A stretch of DNA of 64,000 nt from Rodentibacter ratti (GCF_002000485.1 NZ_MLAJ01000004.1:1-64000); one strand, 5' to 3'; counted from the first letter of the stretch, positions 52,813 through 62,157 are shown. Program-made: numbers and translations. Notes: generated from the sequence alone by a model not told the origin.

Positions 52813-53267
52813 TATAAGTTTTGTTCAAAAAATGTTTCGTTGATTTCTATGCCTTCTTCGGTCAGTAAATATTTCATTTCATCTACAAAGCAGACATTTT
52901 TATGGTGTATTTTCTGATTTTTAATGTAATGAATAATTTTATCTTTATCTCTTTCGCAATATGTTAGGGAACAATAACCTCTTGCCCACGCATAAAATTC
53001 GGGAAAAAGATGTTTATTTTCATCAATCCATTTATGCGTACTGGTTTTTAATTTTTGCACAAATTTAGCAACCGAGATCATTGGATGCAATTCAACGAAA
53101 AGATGAATATGATCGGGCATTCCGTTAATACGATAAAGTACGGATTTATGTTCCCTTACAAATCCCCAAATATAACGATACAGCGTAGCTTCATTTTCTT
53201 CCAAAATACTTGGTACACCGTATTTTGTGCGGAAGACAATATGGTATAAATTTCGTGTATAACTCAT
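52812..53267 (-). CDS. HUH (Y1) transposase, IS200/RAYT-like, copy 2
   Basis: A 151-aa transposase collinear with copy 1: HUH motif PDHIHLFV (H53, H55), catalytic tyrosine in [12 protein letters not shown] (Y114), N-terminal [20 protein letters not shown]. Full length, no frameshift. It lies between hisC and hisB on the operon strand. The divergence from copy 1 (about 58% identical by hand count) means two separate arrivals or an old duplication, not recent local copying. Confidence 0.85.
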   Translation of the reverse strand: MSYTRNLYHIVFRTKYGVPSILEENEATLYRYIWGFVREHKSVLYRINGMPDHIHLFVELHPMISVAKFVQKLKTSTHKWIDENKHLFPEFYAWARGYCSLTYCERDKDKIIHYIKNQKIHHKNVCFVDEMKYLLTEEGIEINETFFEQNL

Positions 53268-53283
53268 ATTTTCCCCTAGATCA

Positions 53284-53332
53284 TCGCTACAAAGTAGCGA
53301 TATTATGCGTAACCTAGCACTGAAGTGCTAGG
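53284..53332 (+). repeat. Double-hairpin unit, upstream end of element 2
   Basis: TCGCTAC-AAA-GTAGCGA, linker TATTATGCGTAA, then CCTAGCACT-GA-AGTGCTAGG. Inverted relative to the downstream end and 16 nt from the transposase start. Confidence 0.82.
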
Positions 53333-53345
53333 CAGATAAAGCCAT

Positions 53346-54416
<1,071 letters not shown>

Positions 54417-54425
54417 TTAATAAAG

Positions 54426-55415
54426 TTAATCCGCTTTTTTCAGCATATGCATAATCAGCCGAATAAGCGTTTCTTTTTGCTTTGGATCAGACTCCGCCAC
54501 AAGAAGCGTCAGCGCTGCCAAGCCAGTATCATTGATCACAGGGTGATGATCGGCATTAAACAAGCGGTGATTTCGATGCAGAAAATCGACAAAAAGAAAT
54601 GCGCCACTGCGTTTATTGCCATCTGAAAACGGGTGATTTTTCACCACAAAATAGAGCAAATGCGCGGCTTTCGCTTCAATGCTCGGGTACGCAGGCTCAC
54701 CAAAAACCGTTTGATCTAAATTGCCTAAAATTGCCGCCAGCCCGTCATCTCTTTCTCTGCCGAATAAATCGGAAGCCTCCCCTTTTTCGACAAGTTGCTG
54801 TTTAAACCGCTGCAATGCCGAGCGGGCTTCACTGAGGCTTGGCAATGTTCCGCCCTGCTGCGTTTGGGGCTCAGCCAAAAGCCCTTCATCATATTGTTGT
54901 AGCCATAAAAATGTCTGAGCATAACGGCTGACAATATCGACCAATCCTCGACCGCTTGCCACCGTTAATTCAGGGGATCTTGCCGTTTTTTGAATTAACG
55001 CCAATGCCTGTTCCAATTCCACCGCATTTTGTTGCAAGCGTTTTTGATTCAAGGCATAGCCTTTGACAAGATAATCTTTCAAGCGAGCCGTTGCCCAAAT
55101 GCGAAATTTTGTCGCTGAGCTAGACCTTACCCTATACCCAACCGAGATAATAGCATCTAAATTATAATGTTTAAGATGCCTAGTAACATTGCGTCTCCCT
55201 TCTTGACGAACTACCGAGAAATCCTCGGTAGTTGAATTTTCATCAAGCTCACCTTCGGTAAAAATGTTTTTCAAGTGCAAGCTGATATTATCCGAGCTTG
55301 TATCAAATACTTTTGCCATCTGTGCCTGTGAGAGCCAAACCGTCTCATTTTCAAACCGCACTTCCACTTGGGCTTGTCCGTCTTGGGTTTGGTAAATTTC
55401 GATGGGGTTTTGCAT
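54426..55415 (-). CDS. RhuM-like/Fic-Doc fusion protein (insert between hisD and hisC)
   Basis: A 329-aa two-domain protein. Residues about 1-115 resemble the virulence RhuM family (VWLSQAQMAKVFDTSSDNISLHLKNIF...LDAIISVGYRVRSSSATKFRIWA). The C-terminal part is a Fic/Doc fold with HPFSDGNKRSGAFLFVDFL (about 258-276), the HxFx-D-GN-K-R form found in Doc-like kinases/AMPylases. No obvious inhibitory antitoxin is fused or adjacent. It carries uptake sequences of both dialects (55355; 54561 and 54951), so it has been in Pasteurellaceae for a while. Confidence 0.82.
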   Translation of the reverse strand: MQNPIEIYQTQDGQAQVEVRFENETVWLSQAQMAKVFDTSSDNISLHLKNIFTEGELDENSTTEDFSVVRQEGRRNVTRHLKHYNLDAIISVGYRVRSSSATKFRIWATARLKDYLVKGYALNQKRLQQNAVELEQALALIQKTARSPELTVASGRGLVDIVSRYAQTFLWLQQYDEGLLAEPQTQQGGTLPSLSEARSALQRFKQQLVEKGEASDLFGRERDDGLAAILGNLDQTVFGEPAYPSIEAKAAHLLYFVVKNHPFSDGNKRSGAFLFVDFLHRNHRLFNADHHPVINDTGLAALTLLVAESDPKQKETLIRLIMHMLKKAD

Positions 55416-55450
55416 TTTTGCTCCTTTTAAAAATAGGGTGATAAAAGTGA

Positions 55451-55834
55451 TTATTTCTTATTGTTTGCAAAAAAGGTTCTAGAGATTTCTGCAATACCCT
55501 CCAAAATGGCTTTTTGATTTTCATCAAATTTTTCTAATTTGGGTAATTTACGAAAATCTCGCTCTTTATTCTCGTCGAGTCCCACTATAAAAGAGATGTA
55601 CCGCTCTATCATCTCCGATTTTTTAGGTGGACGATTAAACATTTTTTTGATTTTTTCGTACTCTTTACTCTTGTTTTTTTCTGTTTCCTCTTCGGTATCA
55701 TTTAAGTATCCAGGTCGCTCTTCAATGACTTTATTAGCGAGCTCTTTTTTACTCCAATTAACATCAGTTAATAGTTCTTGGAGTTTTTCTAATAAATTTT
55801 GAATTCGTTGTTTATTTGATTGTTTTTTACTCAT
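55451..55834 (-). CDS. Hypothetical charged protein (insert between hisD and hisC)
   Basis: A 127-aa very charged Lys/Glu-rich protein, not recognised. The first part (RIQNLLEKLQELLTDVNWSKKELANKVI) could be a helix-turn-helix-like region; the middle is an acidic spacer. I use ATG 55834; the frame is open to 55888 but adds an unlike leader. It is 35 nt upstream of the RhuM-Fic gene and may be its partner or regulator. Divergent from the 28-aa gene. Confidence 0.55.
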   Translation of the reverse strand: MSKKQSNKQRIQNLLEKLQELLTDVNWSKKELANKVIEERPGYLNDTEEETEKNKSKEYEKIKKMFNRPPKKSEMIERYISFIVGLDENKERDFRKLPKLEKFDENQKAILEGIAEISRTFFANNKK

Positions 55835-55932
55835 TTGTCCCCAAATTTCCCATCTTGACCCGTAGAATGTATAACCAATGAAGGACAATCCTTCAGAGGT
55901 TTTAAACGTTTAATTCATTATGGAGAATAAAA

Positions 55933-56019
55933 ATGTCTTCCAAACCAAACCCAAATTGGCCAAGTAAAACCGGTAACCCATCTGGTGGTGGTCGTGGTAA
56001 TAACCCACCTAGAAAATAA
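55933..56019 (+). CDS. 28-aa Gly/Pro/Asn-rich small protein
   Basis: A tiny ORF against the operon direction, with GGAG 8 nt before the ATG and a strong terminator 18 nt after its stop. The peptide is basic and rich in Pro, Asn, Gly and Lys, with a WPSKTGNPSGGGRGNN core. A 15-nt hairpin GAAGGA-CAA-TCCTTC lies upstream (55880-55894). Ribosome site plus dedicated terminator argue for a real small gene. Function unknown. Confidence 0.6.
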   Translation: MSSKPNPNWPSKTGNPSGGGRGNNPPRK

Positions 56020-56037
56020 TCTCTAAACCTTAATTTA

Positions 56038-56063
56038 TAGGCTCTCGTGTAGAGCCTATTTCT
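56038..56063 (+). terminator. Terminator of the 28-aa gene
   Basis: TAGGCTCT, 5-nt loop, AGAGCCTA, then TTTCTC. The stem overlaps the end of the convergent zinc-ribbon gene (stop near 56056). Confidence 0.75.
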
Positions 56064-56466
56064 CACACAGTCTTAAATGATAACTAAAACTTTGTATGAG
56101 TTCGTCATCTACTTGTTCTTTGTATCCCACCTTTTTCATCGTTTTTTCTAAAGTACAACTACAAATTTCAATTTTTCTTTCAAGCTCTTTCTTGGAAAGA
56201 TACCTACTATCAGGATTTGCACATTGGTTGATAATGGCATACTCAAACATTGGGGAATATCTCACTTGATCTAAGCTATTTTCAACTTGATAGCCAATAA
56301 TCCCCCCAGCAACCAATAGGGCAGATGCCCCAGCCATAATCGGTTTAGTGATAGCCCTAATGCTATAGGAATACCCCTGAAAGCTCTTTTGGCAGCATTT
56401 GCATTTGATATGATTGGCAAATTCAATGTCATTTTTTACTTGGCAATGGGGGCAGGTAATTTTCAT
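56056..56466 (-). CDS. Hypothetical zinc-ribbon membrane protein (insert between hisD and hisC)
   Basis: A 136-aa protein. N-terminal zinc ribbon ITCPHCQVKNDIEFANHIKCKCCQKSF (CxxC...CxxC), one transmembrane helix (about 41-60, KPIMAGASALLVAGGIIGY), then a cysteine-containing C-terminal domain (INQCANPDSRYLSKKELERKIEICSCTLEK). Not assigned to a named family. It lies 73 nt downstream of hisD, on the operon strand, next to the 28-aa gene. Confidence 0.65.
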   Translation of the reverse strand: MKITCPHCQVKNDIEFANHIKCKCCQKSFQGYSYSIRAITKPIMAGASALLVAGGIIGYQVENSLDQVRYSPMFEYAIINQCANPDSRYLSKKELERKIEICSCTLEKTMKKVGYKEQVDDELIQSFSYHLRLCEK

Positions 56467-56539
56467 TTTTTGTCCTTTTATGTCAGTCTTTTAAAGAATA
56501 ATAAGGGATAAATTATTTTTACCCAACAGTTTTGCAAAC

Positions 56540-57855
56540 TCACTCGTCTTTCATTCGTGAAGCAAGTAATACTTCGCTTTTCAATTTTTCCAACCGCACT
56601 TCCACCGCTTGTCTGTGCGCCTCCAGCTGTTCGGCACTTGCCATTGCCATCACTGTTGGGGCAAGGGCTTGGAAACCTTGTGGGGTGAGTTCTTGTACGG
56701 TCATTCGTTTACTGAAATCCGCCAAACCTAAACTGGAATAAGTGCGGGTGTAGCCGTAAGTGGGTAGCACGTGGTTTGTGCCACTGGCGTAATCGCCCAT
56801 ACTTTCGGGCGAGTATGCGCCTAAGAAAATCGAGCCTGCGTTGTCTAGAAATGGCAATAATTCGCGGGCATTTTGCGTTTGTACCACCAAATGTTCGGGG
56901 GCATATTCGTTGCTGATTTCAACCGCTTGTTCAATGCTCTCAGCAATTAAAATTCGGCTGTGGTCGAGCGCTTGGCAAGCGGTCTCTTTTCGTGGCAAGT
57001 CTGCAAGTTGTTTTTCAATGGAAAATGCGGTCGCTTTTGCCAGCGTTTCACTGTTGGTAACCAACATCACTTGGCTATCCGCCCCGTGTTCCGCTTGGGA
57101 AAGCAGGTCGCTGGCGACAAAATCGGGGTCGGCAAATTCATCGGCGATCACCAACACTTCAGACGGACCTGCGGGCATATCAATCGCGGTGCCACGTTGC
57201 ATCACTTGGCGTTTTGCCTCTGTCACAAAGGCATTGCCCGGCCCGAAGATTTTGTCCACTTTCGCCACCGTTTCCGTGCCTTGTGCCATCGCAAAAATTG
57301 CCTGTGCGCCACCCACAGTGTAAATGGTTTCTACGCCGCAAAGATTGGCAGTGTAAAGAATTTCATCTGCAATCGGTGGAGGGGAACAAAGCACAATTGT
57401 TTTACAGCCTGCAATTTTGGCAGGAATGGCAAGCATCAATACTGTCGAAAATAGCGGGGCTGAACCACCTGGGATATACAATCCAACCCGTTCAATCGGG
57501 CGGGTCAGCACTTGGCAACGCACACCGGGCTGGGTTTCGATGTCAATTTCTTGATTTTGTTGCGCCTTGTGGAACGCCTCGATATTCGCCTTCGCCTGTT
57601 GAATGGCTTGGCAAAGTTCTGGTGAAATTCGACCGCTTGCCGCCGCAATTTCTCCGTTGATACGGTGAGTTTTTCCAATCTGACCTTGTCAAATTTCTCC
57701 GCCAATTCAAACAAAGCACCATCACCATTCCGTGCCACATTTTCACGGATAGCGTCCACCGCTTGTGTGATGCTCTCCCCCACTTTTTGTGCAGGACGAG
57801 AAAGTGCGGTGTTTTTTTCCGATGTTTTTAAATTGTTCCAAATGAGTGTTTGCAT
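56540..57855 (-). pseudogene. hisD: Histidinol dehydrogenase, frameshifted
   Basis: HisD oxidises histidinol to histidine (last two steps). The coding sequence is split: residues from MQTLIWNN through [18 protein letters not shown] are in the frame starting at 57855. The rest, from [20 protein letters not shown] through [32 protein letters not shown] and zinc-site motifs, continues in another frame from about 57660 to 56540. One missing base near 57655-57665 explains it. No slippery heptamer is evident. Apart from this the gene looks intact and uptake-sequence rich, so the change is recent, or is a sequence error. If real, the cell would need histidine or another HisD. Confidence 0.85.
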
Positions 57856-57869
57856 ATCGTTTCCTTATA

Positions 57870-58484
57870 TTATTCCTGAATAAAACCATTTACCCCAAGA
57901 TAAATGAGCAATACCCCAAAAGTGAGGTTCATTATTTTTTGTACGTTGGGGCGATTTAAAAATTGTTTCGCTAATGCGGCACTGAAAGCGTAAAAAAACA
58001 TTACCACCGCAACAGCAATTAAAAAGATCACAGCCAGTAAGATCATCTGTTGGGTGGTACTCCATAGGCTTTTAGGATCTAAAAATTGGGGAAAATAAGC
58101 CAGTAAAAATACTATCGTTTTCGGGTTAATCACGGTAATAAAAAAGCCTGTTTTCCAGTTGAATTTATTGGTGACACTTTCCTCTGCCTTAACAAAATGG
58201 CGAAGTGTCTTTAAGCTACTGACACCAAGATAAATTAAATAACCATTGGCGACCGTTCCCATTATTGCCAGAATGTTGGGCGATTGGCTTAATACTTCGC
58301 CAACACCCACAATTACCCCAATCAGTAGCGCAACATCACCAAGTAAAACACCAAACGTGATCTCCATACCTTTTCTAAAGCCTTTTTCGAGGCTGCCTTG
58401 AATCGCAAGCATCATCGAAGGACCGGGTAAAGCGGCGAGTAGCAAACTGGAAAGGGTGAAATAAAATAACAGGGATAAGGTCAT
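57870..58484 (-). CDS. LysE/RhtB-family amino-acid exporter (insert between hisG and hisD)
   Basis: A 204-aa inner-membrane protein with six hydrophobic segments and the family signature LPGPSMMLAIQGSLEKGFRKGM near residue 20, plus NPKTIVFLLAYFPQF. It should export an amino acid. Its ATG overlaps the stop of the upstream gene (ATGA) and it ends 14 nt before hisD, so it is translationally coupled and part of the operon transcript. Confidence 0.88.
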   Translation of the reverse strand: MTLSLLFYFTLSSLLLAALPGPSMMLAIQGSLEKGFRKGMEITFGVLLGDVALLIGVIVGVGEVLSQSPNILAIMGTVANGYLIYLGVSSLKTLRHFVKAEESVTNKFNWKTGFFITVINPKTIVFLLAYFPQFLDPKSLWSTTQQMILLAVIFLIAVAVVMFFYAFSAALAKQFLNRPNVQKIMNLTFGVLLIYLGVNGFIQE

Positions 58485-58998
58485 TTTTTCTCCTTTTTAG
58501 AAAAGCAAAGAAATGGCATTTTGAGTTCTTTTCTCAATATTTGTAATATTATTAAAGACTGTTGTTCTGCACAAAATCTATTAGTTATACACAAATCATA
58601 GCTTGATGATGATTTTACTTTTAAAGCAGCTTCTGTATTAGAGTTTACAAGTTGTTTATTTTTGTATGACTTTGATATTTTTTTAATAATATTTGAGTCG
58701 CTATATGATAATACAAACAAGAAAACTCATTTTCATTATATTTACAGGATAAAACAAGATCAGGTATTTTATGTATAAAAGTATTATTTATTTCAAAATT
58801 ATCATCCATAATAATACTGTTTAGCTTAGGATAAGTTGCCAGAATAATAGATATATCAGAATTGCCAATTTTAAGGCTTTCCAAACACGCTTCAAAACTA
58901 TCTAATAATGTAATTTTTTCACCCAGGTATTGTTTTTGAGCTGCTAAATAGCTGCAAGTAGAGGGATATGCATTATCCCCTAAGGTTGTAATAATCAT
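58481..58998 (-). pseudogene. Split gene, PheA/periplasmic-binding-fold-like protein, joined by -1 shift at A7
   Basis: Two overlapping frames: 58998-58645 (TLGDNAYPSTCSYLAAQKQYLG, FEACLESLKIGNSDISIILA) and a frame ending 58481 (NTEAALKVKSSSSYDLCITNRFCAEQQSL). Together they resemble prephenate-dehydratase-type ligand-binding folds, a weak assignment. The shift lies at a run of seven A (58684-58678), in phase as codons TTA-AAA-AAA, i.e. a canonical A-AAA-AAA slippery heptamer. A -1 slip gives a 172-aa product whose stop overlaps the exporter start. It may be a pseudogene, a phase-variable gene or programmed frameshifting. Confidence 0.6.
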
Positions 58999-59017
58999 AG
59001 TATTTCCCTCATCATCA

Positions 59018-59926
59018 CTATTTCATCATTTTTTCAATCGGTAACACCAAAATTGAGCTTGCACCAATGGCTTTGAGCTGTTCCATCGTTTCCCAAAAGA
59101 GATTTTCTTGGCTGACGACGTGCATTGCCACTTGGTTGGTGTCATGGGCAAGGGGCAAAATGGTCGGGTTTTCAACGCCTGGCAAAAGTGCGGTAATTTC
59201 TGCAAGGCGATCTTTCGGGGCGTGTAGCATAATGTATTTTGACTCCGCCGCCTGTTGCACACCTTGGATACGGGTGAGCAAGCGGTCGATTAACGCCTGT
59301 TTTTTGCAATCCAACGGCTGAATACTTTGTACCAAGCAGGCTTTAGAGCGGTAAATAACCTCCACTTCGCGTAAGCCGTTGGCCTCCAGCGTTGCACCTG
59401 ATGAAACCAAATCACAAATGGCATTGGCAAGCCCTGCTGCTGGCGCAACTTCAACCGATCCCGTGAGTAAACAGTTTTTAAACGGGACATTTTGGCTTTG
59501 CATATAACGTTTGAGTAAGTTTGGGTAGGAAGTGGCAATGCGATTGTTGCGAAGATCATTGAGTTGGCGGTAAGGCATCTCACGTGGCACGGCAAGCGAA
59601 AGACGGCAGCCGCCAAAATCAAGGCGTTTAAGCATTTGGTAATCGGCACTCTCACCTGCTGAAATCCGCCCTAATGCCGCCTCTTCCAGCACATTTTCGC
59701 CGATAATGCCGAGATCGACCACGCCATCGAAAATCAACCCAGGAATATCATCATCACGCACGCGTAAAATTTCAATGGGCATATTTTCCGCATAGGCAAT
59801 CAAACGTTGTTCATTCCAATTAATTTTCACTCCGCATTGTTTAAGAAGTGCGGCGCAATCTTGGCTTAGACGCCCTTTCTTTTGCAAAGCAATGCGTAAA
59901 CGATTTGATGAAGTTGTGTTTGTCAT
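59018..59926 (-). CDS. hisG: ATP phosphoribosyltransferase, long form
   Basis: A 302-aa enzyme catalysing the committed step of histidine synthesis. N-terminal [20 protein letters not shown], the phosphate-binding [20 protein letters not shown] and a C-terminal ACT-like histidine-feedback domain ([23 protein letters not shown]) mark the long HisG type that works without HisZ. First structural gene, 151 nt downstream of hisL. Contains one uptake core of each dialect (59186 and 59279). Confidence 0.97.
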   Translation of the reverse strand: MTNTTSSNRLRIALQKKGRLSQDCAALLKQCGVKINWNEQRLIAYAENMPIEILRVRDDDIPGLIFDGVVDLGIIGENVLEEAALGRISAGESADYQMLKRLDFGGCRLSLAVPREMPYRQLNDLRNNRIATSYPNLLKRYMQSQNVPFKNCLLTGSVEVAPAAGLANAICDLVSSGATLEANGLREVEVIYRSKACLVQSIQPLDCKKQALIDRLLTRIQGVQQAAESKYIMLHAPKDRLAEITALLPGVENPTILPLAHDTNQVAMHVVSQENLFWETMEQLKAIGASSILVLPIEKMMK

Positions 59927-59964
59927 ATTGTTTTCCTACTTTTTTGAAATTTAAATAAAACAAA

Positions 59965-59994
59965 AACCCCTCGAAAGTTTCCTTCCGAGGGGTT
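59965..59994 (-). terminator. hisL: his attenuator terminator
   Basis: On the minus strand AACCCCTCG and CGAGGGGTT pair, extended by an inner stem, followed by TTTTGTTTTATTT: an intrinsic terminator between hisL and hisG. Its 5' arm contains CTCGGAAG, which can instead pair with CTTCCGAG of the preceding hairpin. Confidence 0.92.
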
Positions 59995-60033
59995 GATAAG
60001 TGATCATTTATTATGTTTGCATTTCACACGTAC

Positions 60034-60052
60034 TCGGAAGTTTATCTTCCGA
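60034..60052 (-). promoter_or_regulatory. his leader hairpin and antiterminator arm
   Basis: On the minus strand TCGGAAG-ATAAA-CTTCCGA forms the early hairpin. Its 3' arm CTTCCGAG (60040-60033) is exactly complementary to CTCGGAAG in the terminator (minus strand 59989-59982), giving the alternative antiterminator. This is the full attenuation switch. Confidence 0.85.
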
Positions 60053-60077
60053 ACACACCGAATGCCCGAAAGATTAT

Positions 60078-60119
60078 TCAGGAATGGTGATGATGATAAA
60101 ACGCATTGATAAAATTCAT
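60078..60119 (-). CDS. hisL: his operon leader peptide
   Basis: A 13-aa ORF, MNFINAFYHHHHS, with four consecutive histidine codons (CAT-CAT-CAC-CAT). Slow decoding under histidine shortage would hold the ribosome in the His run and favour the antiterminator. It lies just downstream of the his promoter. It is shorter than the E. coli leader with seven histidines, but the logic is the same. Confidence 0.93.
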   Translation of the reverse strand: MNFINAFYHHHHS

Positions 60120-60153
60120 AATAAAATCTATTTAATCTAAAAATGATGGGTTG

Positions 60154-60182
60154 AATATAACCAAGAAATGTTATTGATGCAA
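60154..60182 (-). promoter_or_regulatory. his operon promoter
   Basis: On the minus strand TTGCAT, a 17-nt spacer and TATATT form a good sigma-70 promoter; the start would be about 60147, 28 nt before hisL. Confidence 0.8.
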
Positions 60183-60252
60183 GTAGTTTTTTGCATAGAT
60201 TTTCAGCAATCTCAATAAAAACTCATCAAATTTCAACCGCACTTTATTAAAA

Positions 60253-61266
60253 TTAAATATTTAAGATTTTATAAATTTCCGAATCTTTACGATCCAAGTA
60301 ATGAACGGATTGAATTTTACGAATGGTGCGTGATTTACCACGGATCAAAATAGTTTCCGTACTCGCAAGATTGCCTTTACGGGAAATCCCTTTTAACAAT
60401 TCTCCATGGGTAATACCCGTAGCAGCAAAAACAAGATTATCATCACGAACTAAATCTTCCAGTTTCAGCACCTCATTAACTTTTACGCCCTGAGCTTCGC
60501 AACGGCTAATTTCTTCCGCCGCAATTTTTTGATTTTCTTCGCTGTCACCTTTCACTTCATTACGGGGAATTAAACGTGCTTGCATATCGCCGCCTAATGC
60601 TCGAACAGCCGCTGCAGCAGCTACGCCTTCAGGCGCCCCGCCGATGCCATAAACCATATCCACTTCAGCATCAGGTAAGCAACATAAAACAGAAGCCGCT
60701 ACATCACCATCGGGAATTGCGATGACACGAATACCTAAATCATACATTTGTTTAATCACTGCCTCATGACGGGGTTTTGCTAACACCATCACCGTTAGAT
60801 CAGACAAAGATTTTCCCAAACGGGAAGCTGTGCGGCGAAGATTTTGTTCTAGTGGTAGCGCTAAATCAATCATACCTTTGACTTCAGGCCCCACCACCAT
60901 TTTTTCCATATACATATCCGGCGCTTTTAAGAAAGTTCTTTTTCCGCCCGCAGCCAATACAGAAATGGCATTAGATTGCCCCATTGCCGTCATACGTGTA
61001 CCGTCAATAGGATCAACAGCGATAGAAACAAGCTCACCATTACCGGAGCCGACTTTTTCTCCAATATAGAGCATAGGGGCTTCATCGATTTCCCCTTCAC
61101 CAATGACAATTTCACCATCCATATGAATGAGATTCAGCATATAACGCATGGCTTTCACGGCTGCCTCATCCGCCGCGTTCTTGTTGCCACGTCCAAGCCA
61201 AGTATAAGCAGCCAGTGCAGCCGCTTCTGTTACACGAGAAAATTCAATAGCCAATGCACGATTCAT
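60253..61266 (-). CDS. glpX: Fructose-1,6-bisphosphatase class II
   Basis: A 337-aa lithium-sensitive class II phosphatase of gluconeogenesis. Key stretches: GEGEIDEAPMLYIGEKVG (metal ligands), VAVDPIDGT-type AVDPIDGTRMTAMGQ, and GIGGAPEGVAAAAAVRALGG. Length is typical. Located divergent from zapB, with a PurR-like palindrome between them. No terminator separates it clearly from the his promoter; an uptake sequence lies there (60236). Confidence 0.96.
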   Translation of the reverse strand: MNRALAIEFSRVTEAAALAAYTWLGRGNKNAADEAAVKAMRYMLNLIHMDGEIVIGEGEIDEAPMLYIGEKVGSGNGELVSIAVDPIDGTRMTAMGQSNAISVLAAGGKRTFLKAPDMYMEKMVVGPEVKGMIDLALPLEQNLRRTASRLGKSLSDLTVMVLAKPRHEAVIKQMYDLGIRVIAIPDGDVAASVLCCLPDAEVDMVYGIGGAPEGVAAAAAVRALGGDMQARLIPRNEVKGDSEENQKIAAEEISRCEAQGVKVNEVLKLEDLVRDDNLVFAATGITHGELLKGISRKGNLASTETILIRGKSRTIRKIQSVHYLDRKDSEIYKILNI

Positions 61267-61313
61267 TCTTTATCTCCATTTGTTCCAAGCAAAAAGCGAG
61301 CCATTCTAACACT

Positions 61314-61329
61314 ATGCAAACGTTTGCAT
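61314..61329. promoter_or_regulatory. PurR-type operator between glpX and zapB
   Basis: ATGCAAACGTTTGCAT, a perfect palindrome extended by T/A on each side, matches the PurR/CytR-like consensus ACGCAAACGTTTGCGT at 14 of 16 positions. It is 48 nt upstream of glpX and 87 nt upstream of zapB. A LacI-family purine or sugar regulator probably binds. Confidence 0.75.
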
Positions 61330-61415
61330 AATAAATTTTTACTGAAAGCTTTAAAAAGAAAAGTGAAGTGGGTACAATAAAGCAGTTTCGGACTTTATTT
61401 TAAAAGGAAATCACT

Positions 61416-61634
61416 ATGTCATTAGAAATTTTAAACCAGCTTGAAGACAAAATTAAACAAGCGGTAGAAACGATTCAATTACTTCAACTTGAAGTAGAAG
61501 AATTAAAAGAACAAAACAGTCAATCTCAGCAAACCGTTGAAGCATTGCAAAGTGAAAATGAACAATTAAAAAATGAACATCGTAACTGGCAAGAGCATAT
61601 TCGTTCATTGCTCGGTAAATTTGATAACGTTTAA
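61416..61634 (+). CDS. zapB: Cell division protein ZapB
   Basis: A 72-aa, almost pure coiled-coil protein (MSLEILNQLEDKIKQAVETIQLLQLEVEELKEQN...). ZapB joins ZapA at the Z-ring and helps link it to the terminus region. AAAGGA precedes the start. It contains a CAAGCGGT (about 61458) within the coding sequence. Confidence 0.93.
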   Translation: MSLEILNQLEDKIKQAVETIQLLQLEVEELKEQNSQSQQTVEALQSENEQLKNEHRNWQEHIRSLLGKFDNV

Positions 61635-61682
61635 CTCCATTAAAGGCTTAGAAAATCTAAGCCTTTGTTTTAGATAATTTTT

Positions 61683-62123
61683 ATGAAAGTTTGTATTATT
61701 TCAGGCAGTACTTTAGGCACAGCGGAATATGTTGCCGAACATTTGCAAGATATTTTAAAAACACAAGGATTTTCAACCGCACTTTTTCACGGCGCAGAGT
61801 ATGATGATGTGATTGATGAAACCTTATGGTTGATTGTTACATCCACCCATGGAGCCGGTGAAATTCCCGATAATTTACGACCTCTCTTTGATCAGATAGA
61901 ACAATCTGATAGCGATCTTTTGCATTTACGTTTTGCCATTGTTGGTTTAGGTAATTCGGATTACGATACCTTTTGTTATGCCGCAAATCATATCGAAAAT
62001 ATTCTAGAACAAAAAAGTGCGATCAAAGTTTGTGAAACATTAAAAATTGATGTACTCAATGTGGATGATCCTGAAAGCTATAGTGAAAATTGGCTTCCTC
62101 TATTTGTTCAATCCCTTTCATAA
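61683..62123 (+). CDS. mioC: Flavodoxin MioC
   Basis: A 146-aa FMN-binding flavodoxin-like protein: phosphate loop [15 protein letters not shown] at residues 8-22, then [14 protein letters not shown] and [16 protein letters not shown] around the flavin. MioC supports biotin synthase in E. coli, and mioC transcription runs toward oriC there; the same geometry is kept here. A bidirectional terminator follows. Confidence 0.94.
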   Translation: MKVCIISGSTLGTAEYVAEHLQDILKTQGFSTALFHGAEYDDVIDETLWLIVTSTHGAGEIPDNLRPLFDQIEQSDSDLLHLRFAIVGLGNSDYDTFCYAANHIENILEQKSAIKVCETLKIDVLNVDDPESYSENWLPLFVQSLS

Positions 62124-62157
62124 AAAAACGATGGTTTTAACGATCATCGTTTTTTTA
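62124..62157. terminator. Bidirectional terminator after mioC
   Basis: AAAAACGATG and CATCGTTTTT flank an 11-nt loop directly beyond the mioC stop, before oriC. Confidence 0.85.

Larger units (their letters stand above)
52765..53332 (-). mobile_element. HUH-transposase element 2 with inverted double-hairpin ends (hisC-hisB junction)
   Basis: A 568-bp unit with the same plan as element 1: palindrome 52765-52783, linker, inner hairpin 52796-52812, transposase, 16-nt gap, inner hairpin 53284-53300, 12-nt linker TATTATGCGTAA, palindrome 53313-53332. Hairpin sequences differ completely from element 1, but lengths, 3-nt inner loops, ATGNNTAA linker core and CC...GG palindrome ends are kept. Confidence 0.8.

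Noticed and set aside
56841-57660. Several long plus-strand ORFs antisense to hisD
   Set aside because: hisD motifs are clear on the minus strand; the opposite frames have no ribosome sites or recognisable domains.
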